64,000 nucleotides of DNA, from contig NC_081844.1 of NCBI RefSeq assembly GCF_963259705.1, forward strand, positions 23,359,715 through 23,423,714. Direction: 5' to 3'. The position numbers and the translations under genes are program-made. Below are positions 21,646 through 33,000 of the stretch, in pieces (the stretch's first letter is position 1; the number at the start of each line of letters is the position of its first letter). Under the pieces are notes generated by a model. The model had not been told where the DNA came from. It worked only from the letters and a program-made list of their open reading frames with translations, and did not search any database. Source of the DNA: Myotis daubentonii. Its lineage: Eukaryota; Chordata; Mammalia; Chiroptera; Vespertilionidae.

Positions 21646-22425
21646 CATATAATCAGCCCGTGTTTATTAAGCATCTTCCATATGCTTTGCACTGCACAAG
21701 GCAACATGAGGTATTCAAGAGAACGTCCATAAAAGTCCTCATTCATTAACCATCTATCTGTTCATTCATTCTAAGACATTGGTGCGCACCCACTGATTCC
21801 TGGCATTGTTCTAGTTGTGGGGATACAGCACACAAAAGTCCTGCCCATGGAGGGCTGATGTTCTAAAATGTGGTGGGCAGAGAGAAATGAACAACAAGCA
21901 GGACAAATCAGTAAAATGTATACTGTTTTAGACTGGGCTGCGTGTTAAGGCAAATATTTTTTTAAAGGAATGGGGAATAGGACATGTGTGCAGGCTATAA
22001 TTATAGACAGGGTAGTCAGAAAGGCCTCGCTAAGAAGGTGACATTTGATGCCCTAGCGGGTTTGGCTCAGTGGATAGAGCATCGGTCTGCGGACTGAAGG
22101 GTCTCAGATTCGATTCCGGTCAAGGGCACACGCCTGGGTTTCGGACTTGGTCCCCAGTAGGGAGCATGAAGGAGGCAGCCGATCAATGATTCTCTCTCAT
22201 CATTGATGTTTCTATCTCTCCCTTCCTCTCTGAAATCAATAAACATATATTTTTTTTTAAAAAAAGAAGGAGACATTTGAGTAAAGCCCTGAAGAAGGTG
22301 AGGGAGGAGCCATCGGGAGCCTGAAGAAGGTGAGAGAGGAGGATATCTGGGGGAAGAGCATTTCAGGAAGAGGGAACAGAAAGTGCAAAGGCCCAGTATT
22401 CAAGAAGTTCATATCTGTGCCGTAC
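21646..22425 (-). repeat. L2 LINE, split by Ves (minus strand)
   Basis: Reversed L2: 'tcctggcattgttctagttg', 'ggatacagcacacaaaagtc', 'agtcagaaaggcctcgctaa', and after the Ves, 'gagtaaagccctgaagaagg' and 'gcatttcaggaagagggaac'. Confidence 0.8.
22050..22264 (+). mobile_element. Ves SINE
   Basis: 'gccctagcgggtttggctca' to 'gaaatcaataaacatat'. Flanks 'gaaggtgacatttga' and 'gaaggagacatttga' are the duplication within L2. Confidence 0.95.
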
Positions 22426-22812
22426 AAGTCTTCGTTTGCTAGAGCCACGGTAACAGAGTACCACAGACCAGAGGTCTTAAACCACAGAAATTCATGTCCT
22501 CACGATGCTGGAGGCTAGAGTCCAAGGTCAAGGTGCCTGAGGCCCCTCTCCTTGGCTTGTAGATGACCACCTGCTCCCTGTGTCTTCACATGGTCTTCCC
22601 ACGGTGTATCCCCTAATCTCCTCTTCTTATAAGGAGGCCAGTTATACTGGATCAGGGCCCTCCCCGACGACCTCATTTTACCTTACTTGCCTCTTTAAAG
22701 GCTCTATCTCCAAACATACCACATTATAAGGTTCTGAGGGTTAGGACTTAAACCCTCAGAATTGGGGGTGGGGGGTGGGGTGCGGGGAGACGACACAATA
22801 CAACCCATAATA
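22426..22812 (-). repeat. MLT1-type MaLR LTR (minus strand)
   Basis: 'taccacagaccagaggtctt', 'ctccttggcttgtagatgac', 'ccacattataaggttctgag', ending 'cacaatacaacccataatag'. Solitary LTR relic. Confidence 0.8.
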
Positions 22813-23049
22813 GTGAAAGGAGACTAATCTATGAAACCACAACAAAGTATCCATCACAGCCAATGATTAGGTGTTAGATAGTGATATAGGGACTGTAAAT
22901 GTTATGAAATTTTAAGGAAGGCTTTACTGAAGTTATTTTTAAAGAATCAATAGGATTTGGAAAGGAATTAGAAGAGGAGGGGAAAGAATATGATCATATG
23001 TAGTAAAGAGAAACCAGTATGCAGTGTCTGAGGAAGTCACAGATACTCT
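22813..23049. other. unassigned stretch
   Basis: No element recognised. Confidence 0.4.
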
Positions 23050-23355
23050 GATCATAGTCAGGATAGCCCAATTTTGCTTCTGTAACAAACACCCCAAATC
23101 CCAATGGCTTAACAAGACAAATATTTACTTCTTGCTCCTGCTGCATGTTCAACACGGGCAACAGGAGGCTCTGACTTGGACTCAGGATGACAGAAGTCCA
23201 TCTTGTCACAGCAGGAAGAAGGAAGTGTGACAGTCATGCATTTGCTTTTTCAACTCCCACCTAGAAATGACTCAAGCCGCTTCCACTCACCTTTTGTTGA
23301 AAGCAAGCTGTATGCCCACACCTATCCCTAAAGTGGAGGAGGCAGAGACAGAAAT
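23050..23355 (-). repeat. LTR-like ancient repeat
   Basis: 'gcttctgtaacaaacacccc', 'atcccaatggcttaacaaga' and 'tgctcctgctgcatgttcaa' match a common mammalian LTR-class repeat in reverse. Exact family uncertain. Confidence 0.5.
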
Positions 23356-23389
23356 ATCACTGGTGGTGAATTATCACCTATCTTAATCA

Positions 23390-23560
23390 TTGCTTTTCCT
23401 AACTGCTCTTCCTTTAGACTGTAAACTCCTCAAGGGTAAGAACCTCATCCAAGTTGACTTGCACAGTAATCGTTTGATAAGTGGGAACAATTGCTATCCA
23501 ACCCCTGCCCTATGTCTAGAACAACATAGGACCAGAGTAAATGTCTGATGAAAACTCAAA
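23390..23560 (+). repeat. L2 LINE fragment
   Basis: 'agactgtaaactcctcaagg' followed by 'gcacagtaatcgtttgataa' resembles the L2 3' region. Confidence 0.55.
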
Positions 23561-24089
23561 TGAGAAGGGTTGGCAGCACGCAAGTGGCAGCATGTTGAAG
23601 ACTGGAATTGGTGAGTGGAAGGAGGAGGCAACCATTTCAGAAAAGAGCCAAGGTTGGTGCAGTCATCAGCACCCAGGCTGATGAAGACTGGAACTCAGTA
23701 TCAGAAGTGGGCTTCTTAGATCCCCCCCCCCCCCACCACCACCACCACGGTGGATGAGCAAGGCACTTCAAAGCAAGAATAGAAAGAGCACAGTGACACA
23801 CCGATTCCTAGTATTGAAAGAAAGTGATGAGTCGAAGTATGACTCGCATGCCCTGACACTCAGGGATGTGCTGCTCACTCATCTCCCGCTGTCTCCACAT
23901 GACACAGCCATGTGACTTTGAGCCACTGCTTAGCCCACCTGGTCAATGCCTGATTTCTTCCCAATGTCTTTCTACCTTATCTCTTGGTTGGATCTCCCTG
24001 AACCATCACTGTCCCTTACTTTTCCTGACCTGATCATAGTTTCCTTAGCTGGTTCTTCCAGCTAGGTCCAAGGACCACGTCTATTCTTT
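23561..24089. other. unassigned stretch with poly-C
   Basis: C run at 23722-23734 followed by (ACC)n to about 23748. The rest is not recognised; 23900-24060 may be a degraded L2. Confidence 0.45.
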
Positions 24090-24141
24090 TTTTTTGTTTT
24101 AATGTGTTCTTTATTGATTTTTAGAGAAAGAGGAATAGAGG

Positions 24142-24205
<64 letters not shown>

Positions 24206-24338
24206 TCGATCAGTTGCTTCCTGCATGCTCCCTACTGGGATCCCGAAACCTGGGCATGTTCTCTGACCAGGAATCCAACCGGCGACCTTTCAGTGCCTGG
24301 GATGATACTCAACCAACTGAGCCACACTGGCCAGGGCT
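24090..24338 (-). mobile_element. Ves SINE with GA expansion (minus strand)
   Basis: Reverse Ves: 'ttctttattgatttttagag', a long (GA)n array at about 24149-24200, 'aaacatcgatcagttgcttc', and head 'ccaactgagccacactggcc' plus 'agggct'. The purine array is the CT-rich Ves segment expanded into a microsatellite. Confidence 0.92.
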
Positions 24339-24439
24339 CCTGTTCTGTTCTTGAGTGATTTCCTGCTTATCTTTTGGTCTTGGTTCACGAGCCCTTTAGA
24401 AAGCTATTGCTAATCCCTTGATTACACTTCTCTTAAGCA

Positions 24440-24945
24440 TTTATCTCATTGGGACAATCGACAGCTGTCTTTGAACTCATAGACGGCACCTACAAGGATG
24501 TGTTCATAACACAGGGGCTGCCCCCACCAACCTCTCCAACATCATTTCCCACCACTCACCTTGCTCCAGATACACTGGCTGCCTTGCTCGTTCTCAAACA
24601 CACCAGGCACACTCCTGCCTCAGGGTCTCTGCACATGCTGTTCTCTGTCTGAAACTTCCTTCGCTAAGAATTGTGCGCAGCTGCCTTATCCCCTGCATTC
24701 AGGTGACTAATGTCAAGTTATCAGATGGGCCATACCTGACCCATTCACACTTCACTCCATTGCCCTGTTTTATTGTCACTTACCACTACCCACAATGACT
24801 CCATTATCCATTTACTTGTATATTAGCTGTCTCTCCTTTTAAAAATGTAAACCCCATGGGAGTGGCGTCCTTGTCTGATTTGTTCTCTGCCTCAAACTGT
24901 TGAATAAATGTGTTGAATGAATGATTAATGAATGAACTTCATTCA
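24440..24945 (+). repeat. L2 LINE
   Basis: 'gctccagatacactggctgc', 'ctgcctcagggtctctgcac', 'gtaaaccccatgggagtggc' and the tail 'gttgaatgaatgattaatga'. Confidence 0.88.
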
Positions 24946-24954
24946 CTTCCATCA

Positions 24955-25290
24955 CTTCTATAATAATGACTGTGTCTATGTAGCACTTACGATGTGCCAA
25001 GTACTGTTTGAAGTGATTTGCATGCATTAATTAACTCATTTAATCCTGATAACACCTCTGGGAGGTAGATGATACTACTGTCATCACCATTTTATAGTTG
25101 AGTACACTGAGACATGAAAGATTAGTCCAGTAAGTGACATATACGCCAACGAAACTGGATTTGGCACCAGAAGGGGGGTGCTGTTGAACCCACTACAATT
25201 ACAAAGCTGGTAAAATGTTGGGCCATGATTTGAATCCAGGCACTCCAGCTCCCAAACCTGAAGGCTTAGCTACTCTGCTGTAGTTCTCAC
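24955..25290 (+). repeat. MIR SINE
   Basis: 'gatgtgccaagtactgtttg', 'taactcatttaatcctgata', 'ttgaatccaggcactccagc'. About 60 bases around 25140-25200 seem inserted or diverged. Confidence 0.8.
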
Positions 25291-25299
25291 AATCTCCCA

Positions 25300-26320
25300 C
25301 ATCCTACCTCTACCCCCAACCCCTCCCCCTCACCCCTTCTCCATCCCCACCCCACCTCCCCCTGCTCTATTTTTACCTGCTTGACCCTCCCCAAACTAGA
25401 AATCTCAGAAATCTCTTTGAACCACTTTTTTCCTGAATTCCCTGGATTAAGTGGTACTTAATTTATTTTCCATTTAGGGTGTCTGACTTTGCTGGGGAAA
25501 ATAAATCACATCTTCATTTTCATTTCCTTTAGCTACATTATGAATGGAGGCAATGAATTGCAGTAGTATTAACAGCGTTAGCAGCACCTGTGACTCTGTC
25601 ATCAACAGAAAGCATACTTGTAATTCATGTTACAATTACTGCACTTGACATGTCATTGACTCTCGTCATCACCTTAAAACTGTTAAGCCTGTCATTAGGT
25701 CTTCTTTTTCGCACATGAAAGGAGCATGTTTGTTATGGTGTGCAAATATGTTGCTGTAGACATGTTGATAACTGATTTTCATTATAATTAGTCTACTTTG
25801 TGTTTGATTTTATGCATCTAAAAACACAATTCTGAGAAGGGTCCCTAGCCAGCTTCCTTGGACTGCAAAGGGCTCTACGGCTCAGCAAGTGGTAGGAATC
25901 TCTGCCCTGGCCAGTGAGCGAGTGAGTCCTACGGATTGTCCCTCTGAAATGCTCCGGGTCTCCCCGTCCTGCTCTCAGGAGCCCTGTCCTGATCCAGATC
26001 CGCCACTTCTCGCCCTGCCTTGCTCTGCTGCCTCTCTCCAGGCCTCTTTCTCAGTCACCTTGTCTTCCAGTTTTAAGAATCCATGATAAAATTAATAACT
26101 AATATTTACATTAAGTACTAAGGCTCACGGCAGATGTTACAAACAGAGAGGCTCACAAATAGCTTCCTTGGTCTATCTACATTTTAAGACAGAAATATGT
26201 TAAGAACAAGTCAAAAGATTACACATAAAAATGGAATTTTGCCTCTTTACATAAAATCAGAAGATTTGGCCACACTGAACCCATATTCCCACATGGCATT
26301 CACCAGCTTTTATCAAATAA
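25300..26320. other. unassigned stretch; possible conserved non-coding block
   Basis: 25300-25400 is C-rich. About 25480-25850 is A/T-rich, contains no repeat I recognise, and has clustered homeobox-type cores ('taattcatgttacaattact', 'cattataattagtc') and an E-box CACCTG. The block is free of the indel-rich decay seen elsewhere. That is only suggestive of constraint; 25900-26090 is a C/T-rich open stretch without gene evidence. Confidence 0.3.
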
Positions 26321-26570
26321 CTAGAGGCCTGGTGCACGAAATTCGTGCACGGGGAAGGTCCCTAGACCTGGCCGGCAATCAGGGCCGATCTGTGGGGCGA
26401 CCGGTGGGGGAATCGGGGGAGCCCCCACTGGCACCTGCCTTGGCTGGCCTGGGGCCTGTGGGCTGGGGGCAGCTCCTGTGTTGAGCATCTGCCTCCTGGT
26501 GGTCAGTGCACGTCATAGCGACCGGTTATTCCACCGGTCAATTTGCATATTAGGCTTTTATTATATAGGA
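26321..26570 (-). mobile_element. non-autonomous HeliBat-type Helitron, 250 bp
   Basis: On the minus strand it starts 'tcctataTAATAAAAGCC' and ends at CTAG (26321) after the perfect hairpin 'gtgcacgaaattcgtgcac'. Both termini are textbook HeliBat. It carries the shared 'ggtggtcagtgcac' block. Complete, compact and probably among the youngest Helitrons here. Confidence 0.93.
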
Positions 26571-26729
26571 TTGCCATCTCCTTCCAATGGGGCTGGAGTT
26601 CTCCAGTTTGCCACAGGCCTCACCACTCCTTATTGTCTCCCTGACATGGAAGGTGAGCATTTGCTGAAATTTACCCCCTTAAATCAAGCCTGTCCCAATG
26701 ACCTGTCTCCTATTGAGTTTGGCAACTCT

Positions 26730-26905
26730 TCTTTATAAACACTTTCTTACATGATCCTTATGAAAGCCCCAGAGGGTTTCTAAGGTGGGGATTTTCATTA
26801 CCCCATTTCACAGATGATACAGCTTAGGGCTCAAGAAAGTAAAATAGTACACGTTGTCACGCAGAATAAAAAGAGTGCTAGGGTTTCTGTCTCCAGACTC
26901 TCTCT
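26730..26905 (+). repeat. MIR-like fragment
   Basis: 'ttacatgatccttatgaaag', 'ccccatttcacagatgatac' and 'gcttagggctcaagaaagta' follow MIR order with substantial decay. Confidence 0.5.
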
Positions 26906-28159
26906 TCTTCCCACTGAACTGCCCTCTCTTCTGAAATTACTTTGTAAAACACCAATGGGTGCTTCTGCCTCCTACCTCAGGACCTCCTATGGCCTGCACA
27001 ACAGAACAGATGCCACACTCCCAACCTGGTACCTGAGCTTCTTCAGACCTGGAAGCCTCCCTTCAGAGACGTTGGCTTTTGCCTGCCTGATTGTCAGGCT
27101 TTCTCTTGAAATCCAACCTCCTGAAAGTCCGCTACCCTGAGGCCGCCATGCTTCAAGGAAGCCCAAGCTAACCTCATGGAGACCACTGGAAGCATGTGAG
27201 GGAAGCCTCTTGGACTGTCCAGCCCAGCCCAGCCATCCACATAAGACAGCCAAGTGAGAGACCCGAGCAGAACCAACCAGCCAAATTCCGACGTACCCCT
27301 GACCTAAAGGATCCTGAAAAATAGTAATTCACTGTTGGGCTTTAAATGGCTTTAACAACTTGGTCAGCCTTATCGCTCACCATACCCTCAACCCACTCGC
27401 TTCTTTCTCAATCGATGACTCTACAATGTTGTCCCCTGCCCCCCTTCCGCGGGTGTGTCCTTGCTGGTCCTCCTTCGTGACACGCCTCTCCAGCCCTGCG
27501 CCCCATCTCCTGCCCCCGGAAACCCTCCTCACCTCCTGTGACCCACCCCCGTCTCCCCAGATGACCTCTCCCACCTGTACACCCCCCTAACTTTACTCAT
27601 CCCCCTAACACAGCACCCTATTATAAAAACTTACAGTCTTCTGACTCAGAAGAAACAAAAATAATTTGAAGTTCATGCCTTTCTTGTCTCAGGAAATTCT
27701 CCCCTCTCCCAACACAGAGGAGTTTTCCTGTTCTCCTGAGTTTGCAAACCGACCTCCTACCTATTCATTGAGGAAATCAGACCAGCTGAGCTCAAGAACA
27801 GAGGGAGGAGGGTGCCTCTGAGGGCAGCAAGTGGGAGGACATAGAGGCTAGGGGAACCCCCAAGTACAGACTGTTCTCCAAGAGTAGAGGGTGCATGGAG
27901 CATCATGGGTGGCTGGACTTTGGAAAGGTGCTTGGACACCCCCAAAGATTCCTGGGTTCCCTACTTGTCTCAAAAGCAGTTGAGTCTCCAAGTTGAGGGG
28001 ACCCTGCAGGCTGGGACAAGAGAGAGTCTCAAAGGTAACCAGTGCGGACTGATGCCAGAATGGGGCTGCTGGGGGCTTTGATGCTACATAACACCCATGC
28101 CCCATGCGGGAGCAATGACGGCTGAGGTTTCATCACCTACATCCAGGAATGAAAATAAT
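26906..28159. other. unassigned stretch with possible L2 part
   Basis: 27360-27640 is C/T-rich and ends 'tataaaaacttacagtcttc', which may be a worn L2. The remainder includes one copy of a local 69-bp duplication (27699-27767). No exon seen. Confidence 0.35.
27699..27767 (+). repeat. local 69-bp direct repeat, copy A
   Basis: Starts 'ctcccctctcc' and ends 'ctcctacctattca'. Aligns without gaps to 28887-28955 with four mismatches in 69 bases. The flanks do not match. Not a repeat family I recognise. Confidence 0.9.
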
Positions 28160-28735
28160 TCTACTACTATGGCAGACAGCTTCTAAGAATGCCCCACGTG
28201 GTCTCCGCCTCCTGGTTGTCACAACCTTGCACAATCCCCTCGGCTGAGCAACCTGCTTCTAAACAATGGAATACTTCAGTGTTAAGGGGATGTCACTTGC
28301 ATAATTAGATTACAAAAGGTTCTAGCTTCTATGCTGCTAGCAGTCTCTCTCTCTCTCTGTGGTGACTGATGAAGCAAGCTGCCATATTGGGAAGAACTTA
28401 AGGTGGCTTCTGGCCACCAGTCAACTAGGAACTGAGGCCCATTAGTCCAGCTGTTTGCAAGGAACTGAATGTTGCCGACAACCAGAGGTCCTTAGATCCA
28501 GATCCGGCCCCAGTCCTGCCTTCAGATGAGACCAGTGCTGCCCAACACCTTGATTACAGCCTTGTGATCAATCTAAAAGCACAGGACCCAGCTGAGCCAC
28601 ACGGAGATCCTGACCCACAAGAACGGTGAGATAATAAATGTGCTACTCAAAGCCGCTGAGTTTGTGGTAATGTGTTACATGGCTTGTGGCCATTTGTTAC
28701 GTAGCCATAGATAACTAACACAAACACAACCGCAC
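28160..28735 (+). repeat. MLT1-type MaLR LTR
   Basis: 'gtctccgcctcctggttgtc', 'gggatgtcacttgcataatt', 'gagataataaatgtgctact', 'gatttgt'-like closing text ending 'gccatagataactaacacaa'. A nearly full-length sense LTR with its polyadenylation signal region. Confidence 0.8.
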
Positions 28736-28886
28736 TGATTTGATGCTAAGGACACGTCAGGCACCATCCTAAGGCCTGCCCATGCATCCAATCTACGTAA
28801 GCCTCACTCAACCCAACTGAGGCACAGAGAGGTTAGCCAGCTTCCCCAGCTGGTCAGTGTCACCACCAAGATTGGAATCAGCGCCA
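28736..28886 (+). repeat. MIR SINE fragment
   Basis: 'caggcaccatcctaaggcct', 'aactgaggcacagagaggtt' and 'tggaatcagcgcc' follow MIR sense order. Confidence 0.75.
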
Positions 28887-28955
28887 CTCCCCTCTCCAAA
28901 CACAGAGGACTTTTCCTGTGCTCCTGAGTTTGCAAACCGGCCTCCTACCTATTCA
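28887..28955 (+). repeat. local 69-bp direct repeat, copy B
   Basis: Second copy of the segment at 27699-27767, offset 1,188 bp. It directly abuts the MIR fragment, which would suggest this is the inserted (derived) copy. Confidence 0.9.
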
Positions 28956-29387
28956 AGATACACCTCTACCCAGACATGAAAACTAAAGATACAGACATGG
29001 GACAGCAGGTCAAAGGCACTGGGGTGGATCATCAGAAGGCGAGGGAGGACCCAGAAGGGACTTGGCGGGTGGGGAAGCTCACTTGGGGAGACTCCAGGCC
29101 ACAGCTGTTTACTAACTGGTATGGAAATATTTTAATATTTTAACAATCAGCTGGACCAATGTGTTCCGGCTGAATATCTGCTCTGAATACACAGAGAGAT
29201 CACTGAAGCCAAAAGAATAAGGATCCAAACCGTGAATCATACGAGAATAAGTCCGGGCTTAGGAATGGATTAGACACCGTGATTTTTTTCCCATCCCCCT
29301 GCAGATTTTAAATGTCCGAGTCGTGTGTAAATCCAGGCCTCACCTGAGTGTATCGTAAGTAAAGTGAACAGGGACAACCTGCACACC
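28956..29387. other. unassigned stretch
   Basis: No repeat or gene recognised; moderately A/T-rich after 29110. Confidence 0.4.
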
Positions 29388-29548
29388 CGTTGGTTCTCAA
29401 GCACAGCGACGTGTTAGAATAACCTGGAAACCTTTCAAATGCCAAGGCCTGGACTCCACCCACAGAGTGGGAGTCACTGGGGCATGTACAGCCTGGGCAT
29501 TGGGATTTTTAAAAACTTCCCAGATGATCCTGATGTGTAGCCAACCTC
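29388..29548. mobile_element. MER5-like hAT element
   Basis: 'gttggttctcaagcacagcg', 'gttagaataacctggaaacc', 'gatgatcctgatgtgtagcc' in the order of a MER5/hAT-Charlie element. Confidence 0.7.
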
Positions 29549-29814
29549 CAGCTGTGCTTCTCAAAGTGTGGTCCCTGGACCAGCAGCTGCAGCATCACCT
29601 GGGAGTTTATGAGAAATACAGATTCCCAGGCCCCTCCCAGGTTTGCTGAATCAAAAACTCAGAGTGGCCTGGCCAGTGTGTTCAGTGGTTAGAGCATCGG
29701 CCCACACACAGGGATCGTGGGTTCAATTCCCGGTCACAGGCACGCACCTGGGTTGCAGCTTCAATCCCTGGCACTGGAGGCAACCAATTAATGTACCTCC
29801 CTCACACTGATGTT

Positions 29815-29871
<57 letters not shown>

Positions 29872-30022
29872 TTCTTTCCCTCCCTCCCTTCCATTCTCTC
29901 TGAAAAATCAATGGAAAAAATATCCTCAGGTGAGGATTAACAACAACAAAAAACCTCAGGTGGGTCCTGCAATATCTGTGTTTTAACAGGCTCTCCAAGG
30001 GGCAATGCTGTGTGCTAAAGGC
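29549..30022. mobile_element. MER5A-type hAT element split by Ves
   Basis: 'gcttctcaaagtgtggtccc' and 'gcatcacctgggagtttatg' lead up to the Ves. After it come 'cctgcaatatctgtgtttta' and 'acaggctctccaaggg', completing the MER5A order. Confidence 0.82.
29667..29953 (+). mobile_element. Ves SINE with CT expansion
   Basis: Head 'gcctggccagtgtgttcagt', body, a long CT array at 29818-29870, then 'atatcctcaggtgaggatta' and A-rich tail. Inserted in MER5A. Confidence 0.92.
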
Positions 30023-30629
30023 TGTCGGGGAGTGTCCTGCAGGACAGCCAAAGCCACGTGGATACCTGTGCTGCTGTGTCGCTAACCTGCAGAGGTCAGC
30101 CAGAGGCCAGCCAGAGGCCAGCACACGGGCCTAATTCAGGACTGGAGATTTTGGACCCGGCTCTAAAGAAAATGGGGCAGCCCCTGGAAAGTGGCTGCAC
30201 CGGTAGGAACCAACCGAGCGGGGGCTTCAGGCAATGTGAGGGCTCTCGTCAAGGCTGAGGGAGAAAATATGGGAGGAAGAGTCCCAGCCTCCAGGGCTGA
30301 GAAACCCAAGGAGCTCTCAGCTTGACCCCACGGGGTGAAGCCTCTTTTAAATAGGGATCCTCATGCTGAGGCAAGAGCTGCAGCACTCCAGAACGTTCCA
30401 GCAGGCCCACCAACGGGCCCAGGGCACAGGCTCCACACCAATTTGTAAAGAATCTCCCTCATGCGTGTCTGCTGAAAATCTCAGTGCATTTTGTGTTAGC
30501 CTTCCGATGCCTCCCGTGTTCAGGGGCTCACTTCTAGGGCCTGCATGGGTGGCTGGGACATTTAAATGACAGCTGTGAAAGAAGGCCCCAACCCTTCACT
30601 GGCCAGGGAGGAAAAGGCTTTGGAAACTA
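30023..30629. other. unassigned stretch
   Basis: A short tandem of 'cagccagaggc' units sits at 30097-30122. Otherwise nothing recognised. Confidence 0.4.
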
Positions 30630-30840
30630 ACTCAGTTGGCCTGGAATATCGTTTCTGAGCTGTGTGACCTTGGGAAAGTTTCTTAACCACTCTGGGCTCT
30701 ATTTTCCTAATTTTAAAAAGGACAGAAGGATAATTAATGACATCCTAAACATTTTTTTTAAGTATGAGAGTGCCCATTACAATGATCAGCATGTGAACAG
30801 CATAACATGTGCTTAATAAATATTAATAACATAAAGAAAT
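30630..30840 (-). repeat. MIR SINE (minus strand)
   Basis: 'gagctgtgtgaccttgggaa', 'ttcttaaccactctgggctc', 'catgtgcttaataaatatta'. Confidence 0.85.
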
Positions 30841-30951
30841 ATGCCCTCTGATTCAAGGCTTAAGGCTTGACTTCACCATCTCTACACTCTACACGGAAAA
30901 CACTGTGTAAAATATCTCCCTTAGTTCCCACTAACCTCTCACTATGATTTA

Positions 30952-31160
30952 CAGCAGGAGTCAGCAAGTGACAGTCCTCAGGCCAGACATGGCTCACTAC
31001 TTGCTTTCATAAAGTTTTACTTATAAAACTTTACATAGCCATGCCCATTCATTTACACATTTTCTATGGCTGCTTTCATGCTATGTAGGCAAAGTTGAGT
31101 TGTTACAATAGAGACCAAGTGACTCCCAGAACTGAAAACATTCGCTCTCTTGCCCCTTAC
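30952..31160. mobile_element. hAT-Charlie-type MER element
   Basis: 'agcaggagtcagcaagtgac' start, with internal 'cataaagttttacttataaa', 'catgcccattcatttacaca' and 'tatggctgctttcatgctat'. The same family as 3991-4171 and 62100-62325. Confidence 0.75.
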
Positions 31161-31359
31161 AGAAGTCTGCACCCCAGATTCAGAGGTTAGGTTTTCATCT
31201 CTTAGCCAAAAATTCATGCTCATTTCATATCCAGCTTCCGTCCAACCTTTACTGACCACCTACCATGTGCTTAAGCCCTAGTGATACACAATCAACAAAA
31301 TCAGGCCTGTGCTCTTTTGGAGATCACAGCCAGGGGCGTGGGTGGGAATTCATTCATCT

Positions 31360-31612
31360 TATTTAACTTAACACGTCTGTAACATTTATAATGTGCCAGG
31401 CACTGTTCGCAGCATTTTGCAAATGTGCAATCCTTGTAACAACCCTATGAGGCGAGTGCTATTCTGTTCCGCACTTTCAGATGTGGCGACTGAGGCTGCT
31501 CAGAGAGGTGGAGTCACTTCCCTGAGGACACACAGCAAGTAGCAGACCTACACTATAGATCCAGCCAACCTGGCTCCTGAGCCACCACGCTGCATGAGCT
31601 CCTATTCAGAAT
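31360..31612 (+). repeat. MIR SINE
   Basis: 'aatgtgccaggcactgttcg', 'tgtaacaaccctatgaggcg', 'ggacacacagcaagtagcag'. Well preserved over about 230 bases. Confidence 0.92.
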
Positions 31613-31658
31613 CCCTAACATGCAGATTGGAAAAACTACATGTAAATAATGCCCAGAG

Positions 31659-31870
31659 CAGCGGTTCTCAACCTGTGGGTCGCGACCCCTTTGGCGGTCG
31701 AACAACCCTTTCACAGGGGTCGCCTAAGACCATCCTGCATATCAGATATTTACATTCCGATTCATAACAGTAGCAACATTACAGTTATGAAGTAGCAACG
31801 AAAATGATTTTATGGTTGGGTCACAACATGAGGAACTGTATTTAAAGGGCCAGAAGGTTTAGAACCACTG
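31659..31870 (+). mobile_element. SPIN-type hAT MITE, complete with TSD
   Basis: Begins 'cagcggttctcaacctgtgg' and ends 'agaaccactg'. The exact 8-bp duplication 'gcccagag' flanks it at 31651-31658 and 31871-31878. 212 bp, no coding capacity. The internal junction 'gaccatcctgcat' shows an internal deletion relative to the longer copy at 5559-5800. Family known for horizontal transfer among tetrapods. Confidence 0.96.
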
Positions 31871-31878
31871 GCCCAGAG

Positions 31879-33000
31879 GGTCCCCAGACTACAGAAGGGG
31901 AAAGGCTAGGTTGACTTTCCTCTAAGGCCCTTCTGTCTGAGCCCTGCCTCATCGATGCACTTTCCCAGACTCTCTGCACCAGGAACTTTTATAATTCCCG
32001 CCCCCAACACACCCGAAGGGGCTGTGGCATTTGCCCAGGGTCACCCAGCTCTAATGGATGGGCTGAGATCGGAAGGCAGCTACTTGTGCTGCCAAATCTG
32101 TCCTTGGTAGCACATGTGGGGTCGCCAGAACAGCTTAAAACAGGCCAGCACGGCCTTCCTGGATGGCTAGAGACCACATTTGCTTTGGAACGTGGCATTT
32201 CGGGGCTGAGTGTTTACCTGTACTGTTGCCCACCTGCTTGTGGCCCTGAGCTCATTGGGGGGTTATAAGACCTGCACCCTCCTCTCCCCAAAGGGGCTGC
32301 AACAAGTTGAAAATGTTAGAAGGAAAGAAATTATTTCATTTTACTTTATCCCAACATGGCCTCCTTTGAGCTGCTTCTAGCGGCCAGGAGAACCTTAATG
32401 TGTTGAAAGGACATGCTTTAGTGATGGTGGCAGAAAAAAAGACGGGAATCAGCAGTGGGCAAAATGGTGACTCTGGGGGGTGAGCAGCGGGGATGTTGAT
32501 TCACAAACTGCTTGGGTTCCAAAGACTAATGTGGAGAATCTGATAGATCATAAGGAATGGGGGGGGGGCACCATCTCTGGGGGGCCCTCCCCAGGCCTTC
32601 CGTGGCTGGCCACAGCCAAGCTGCTAATGCAAAGGACAAGGGGGATCCCTGCACTGAAAACCAGCCACTGCACCGAAAAAGCAGCTCCCTGAGACCAGAC
32701 CTATTCTATTTTAATATCAATTCTAGGCTAGAATTGTCCAACTGCCTCCCTTGAAAAAGGAAGGGGAAAAACCTGCTCTGAATCCCAGCAGGTCTTCTTT
32801 AAAGGTCAGACTTCAGTTTAACTGTGACGGCTCAACAACTTGCTGGCCTCTGTCTCTCTCAAATGTGTAAACTGAGGACTCCAGCTGCTTCACACCCTCC
32901 CTGGAACCATCGCACACTGTCGCCGAGGCTTCCTGCCCGCCTGTGCGGTCCCACATGCTCGCCCTTTAATAATGCATCGAATCTCGTCTTTTTAAGAACC
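31879..33000. other. unassigned stretch
   Basis: 31990-32060 ('catttgcccagggtcaccca') may be a MIR scrap. No exon or further repeat recognised. A short G run lies at 32560-32569. Confidence 0.4.
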
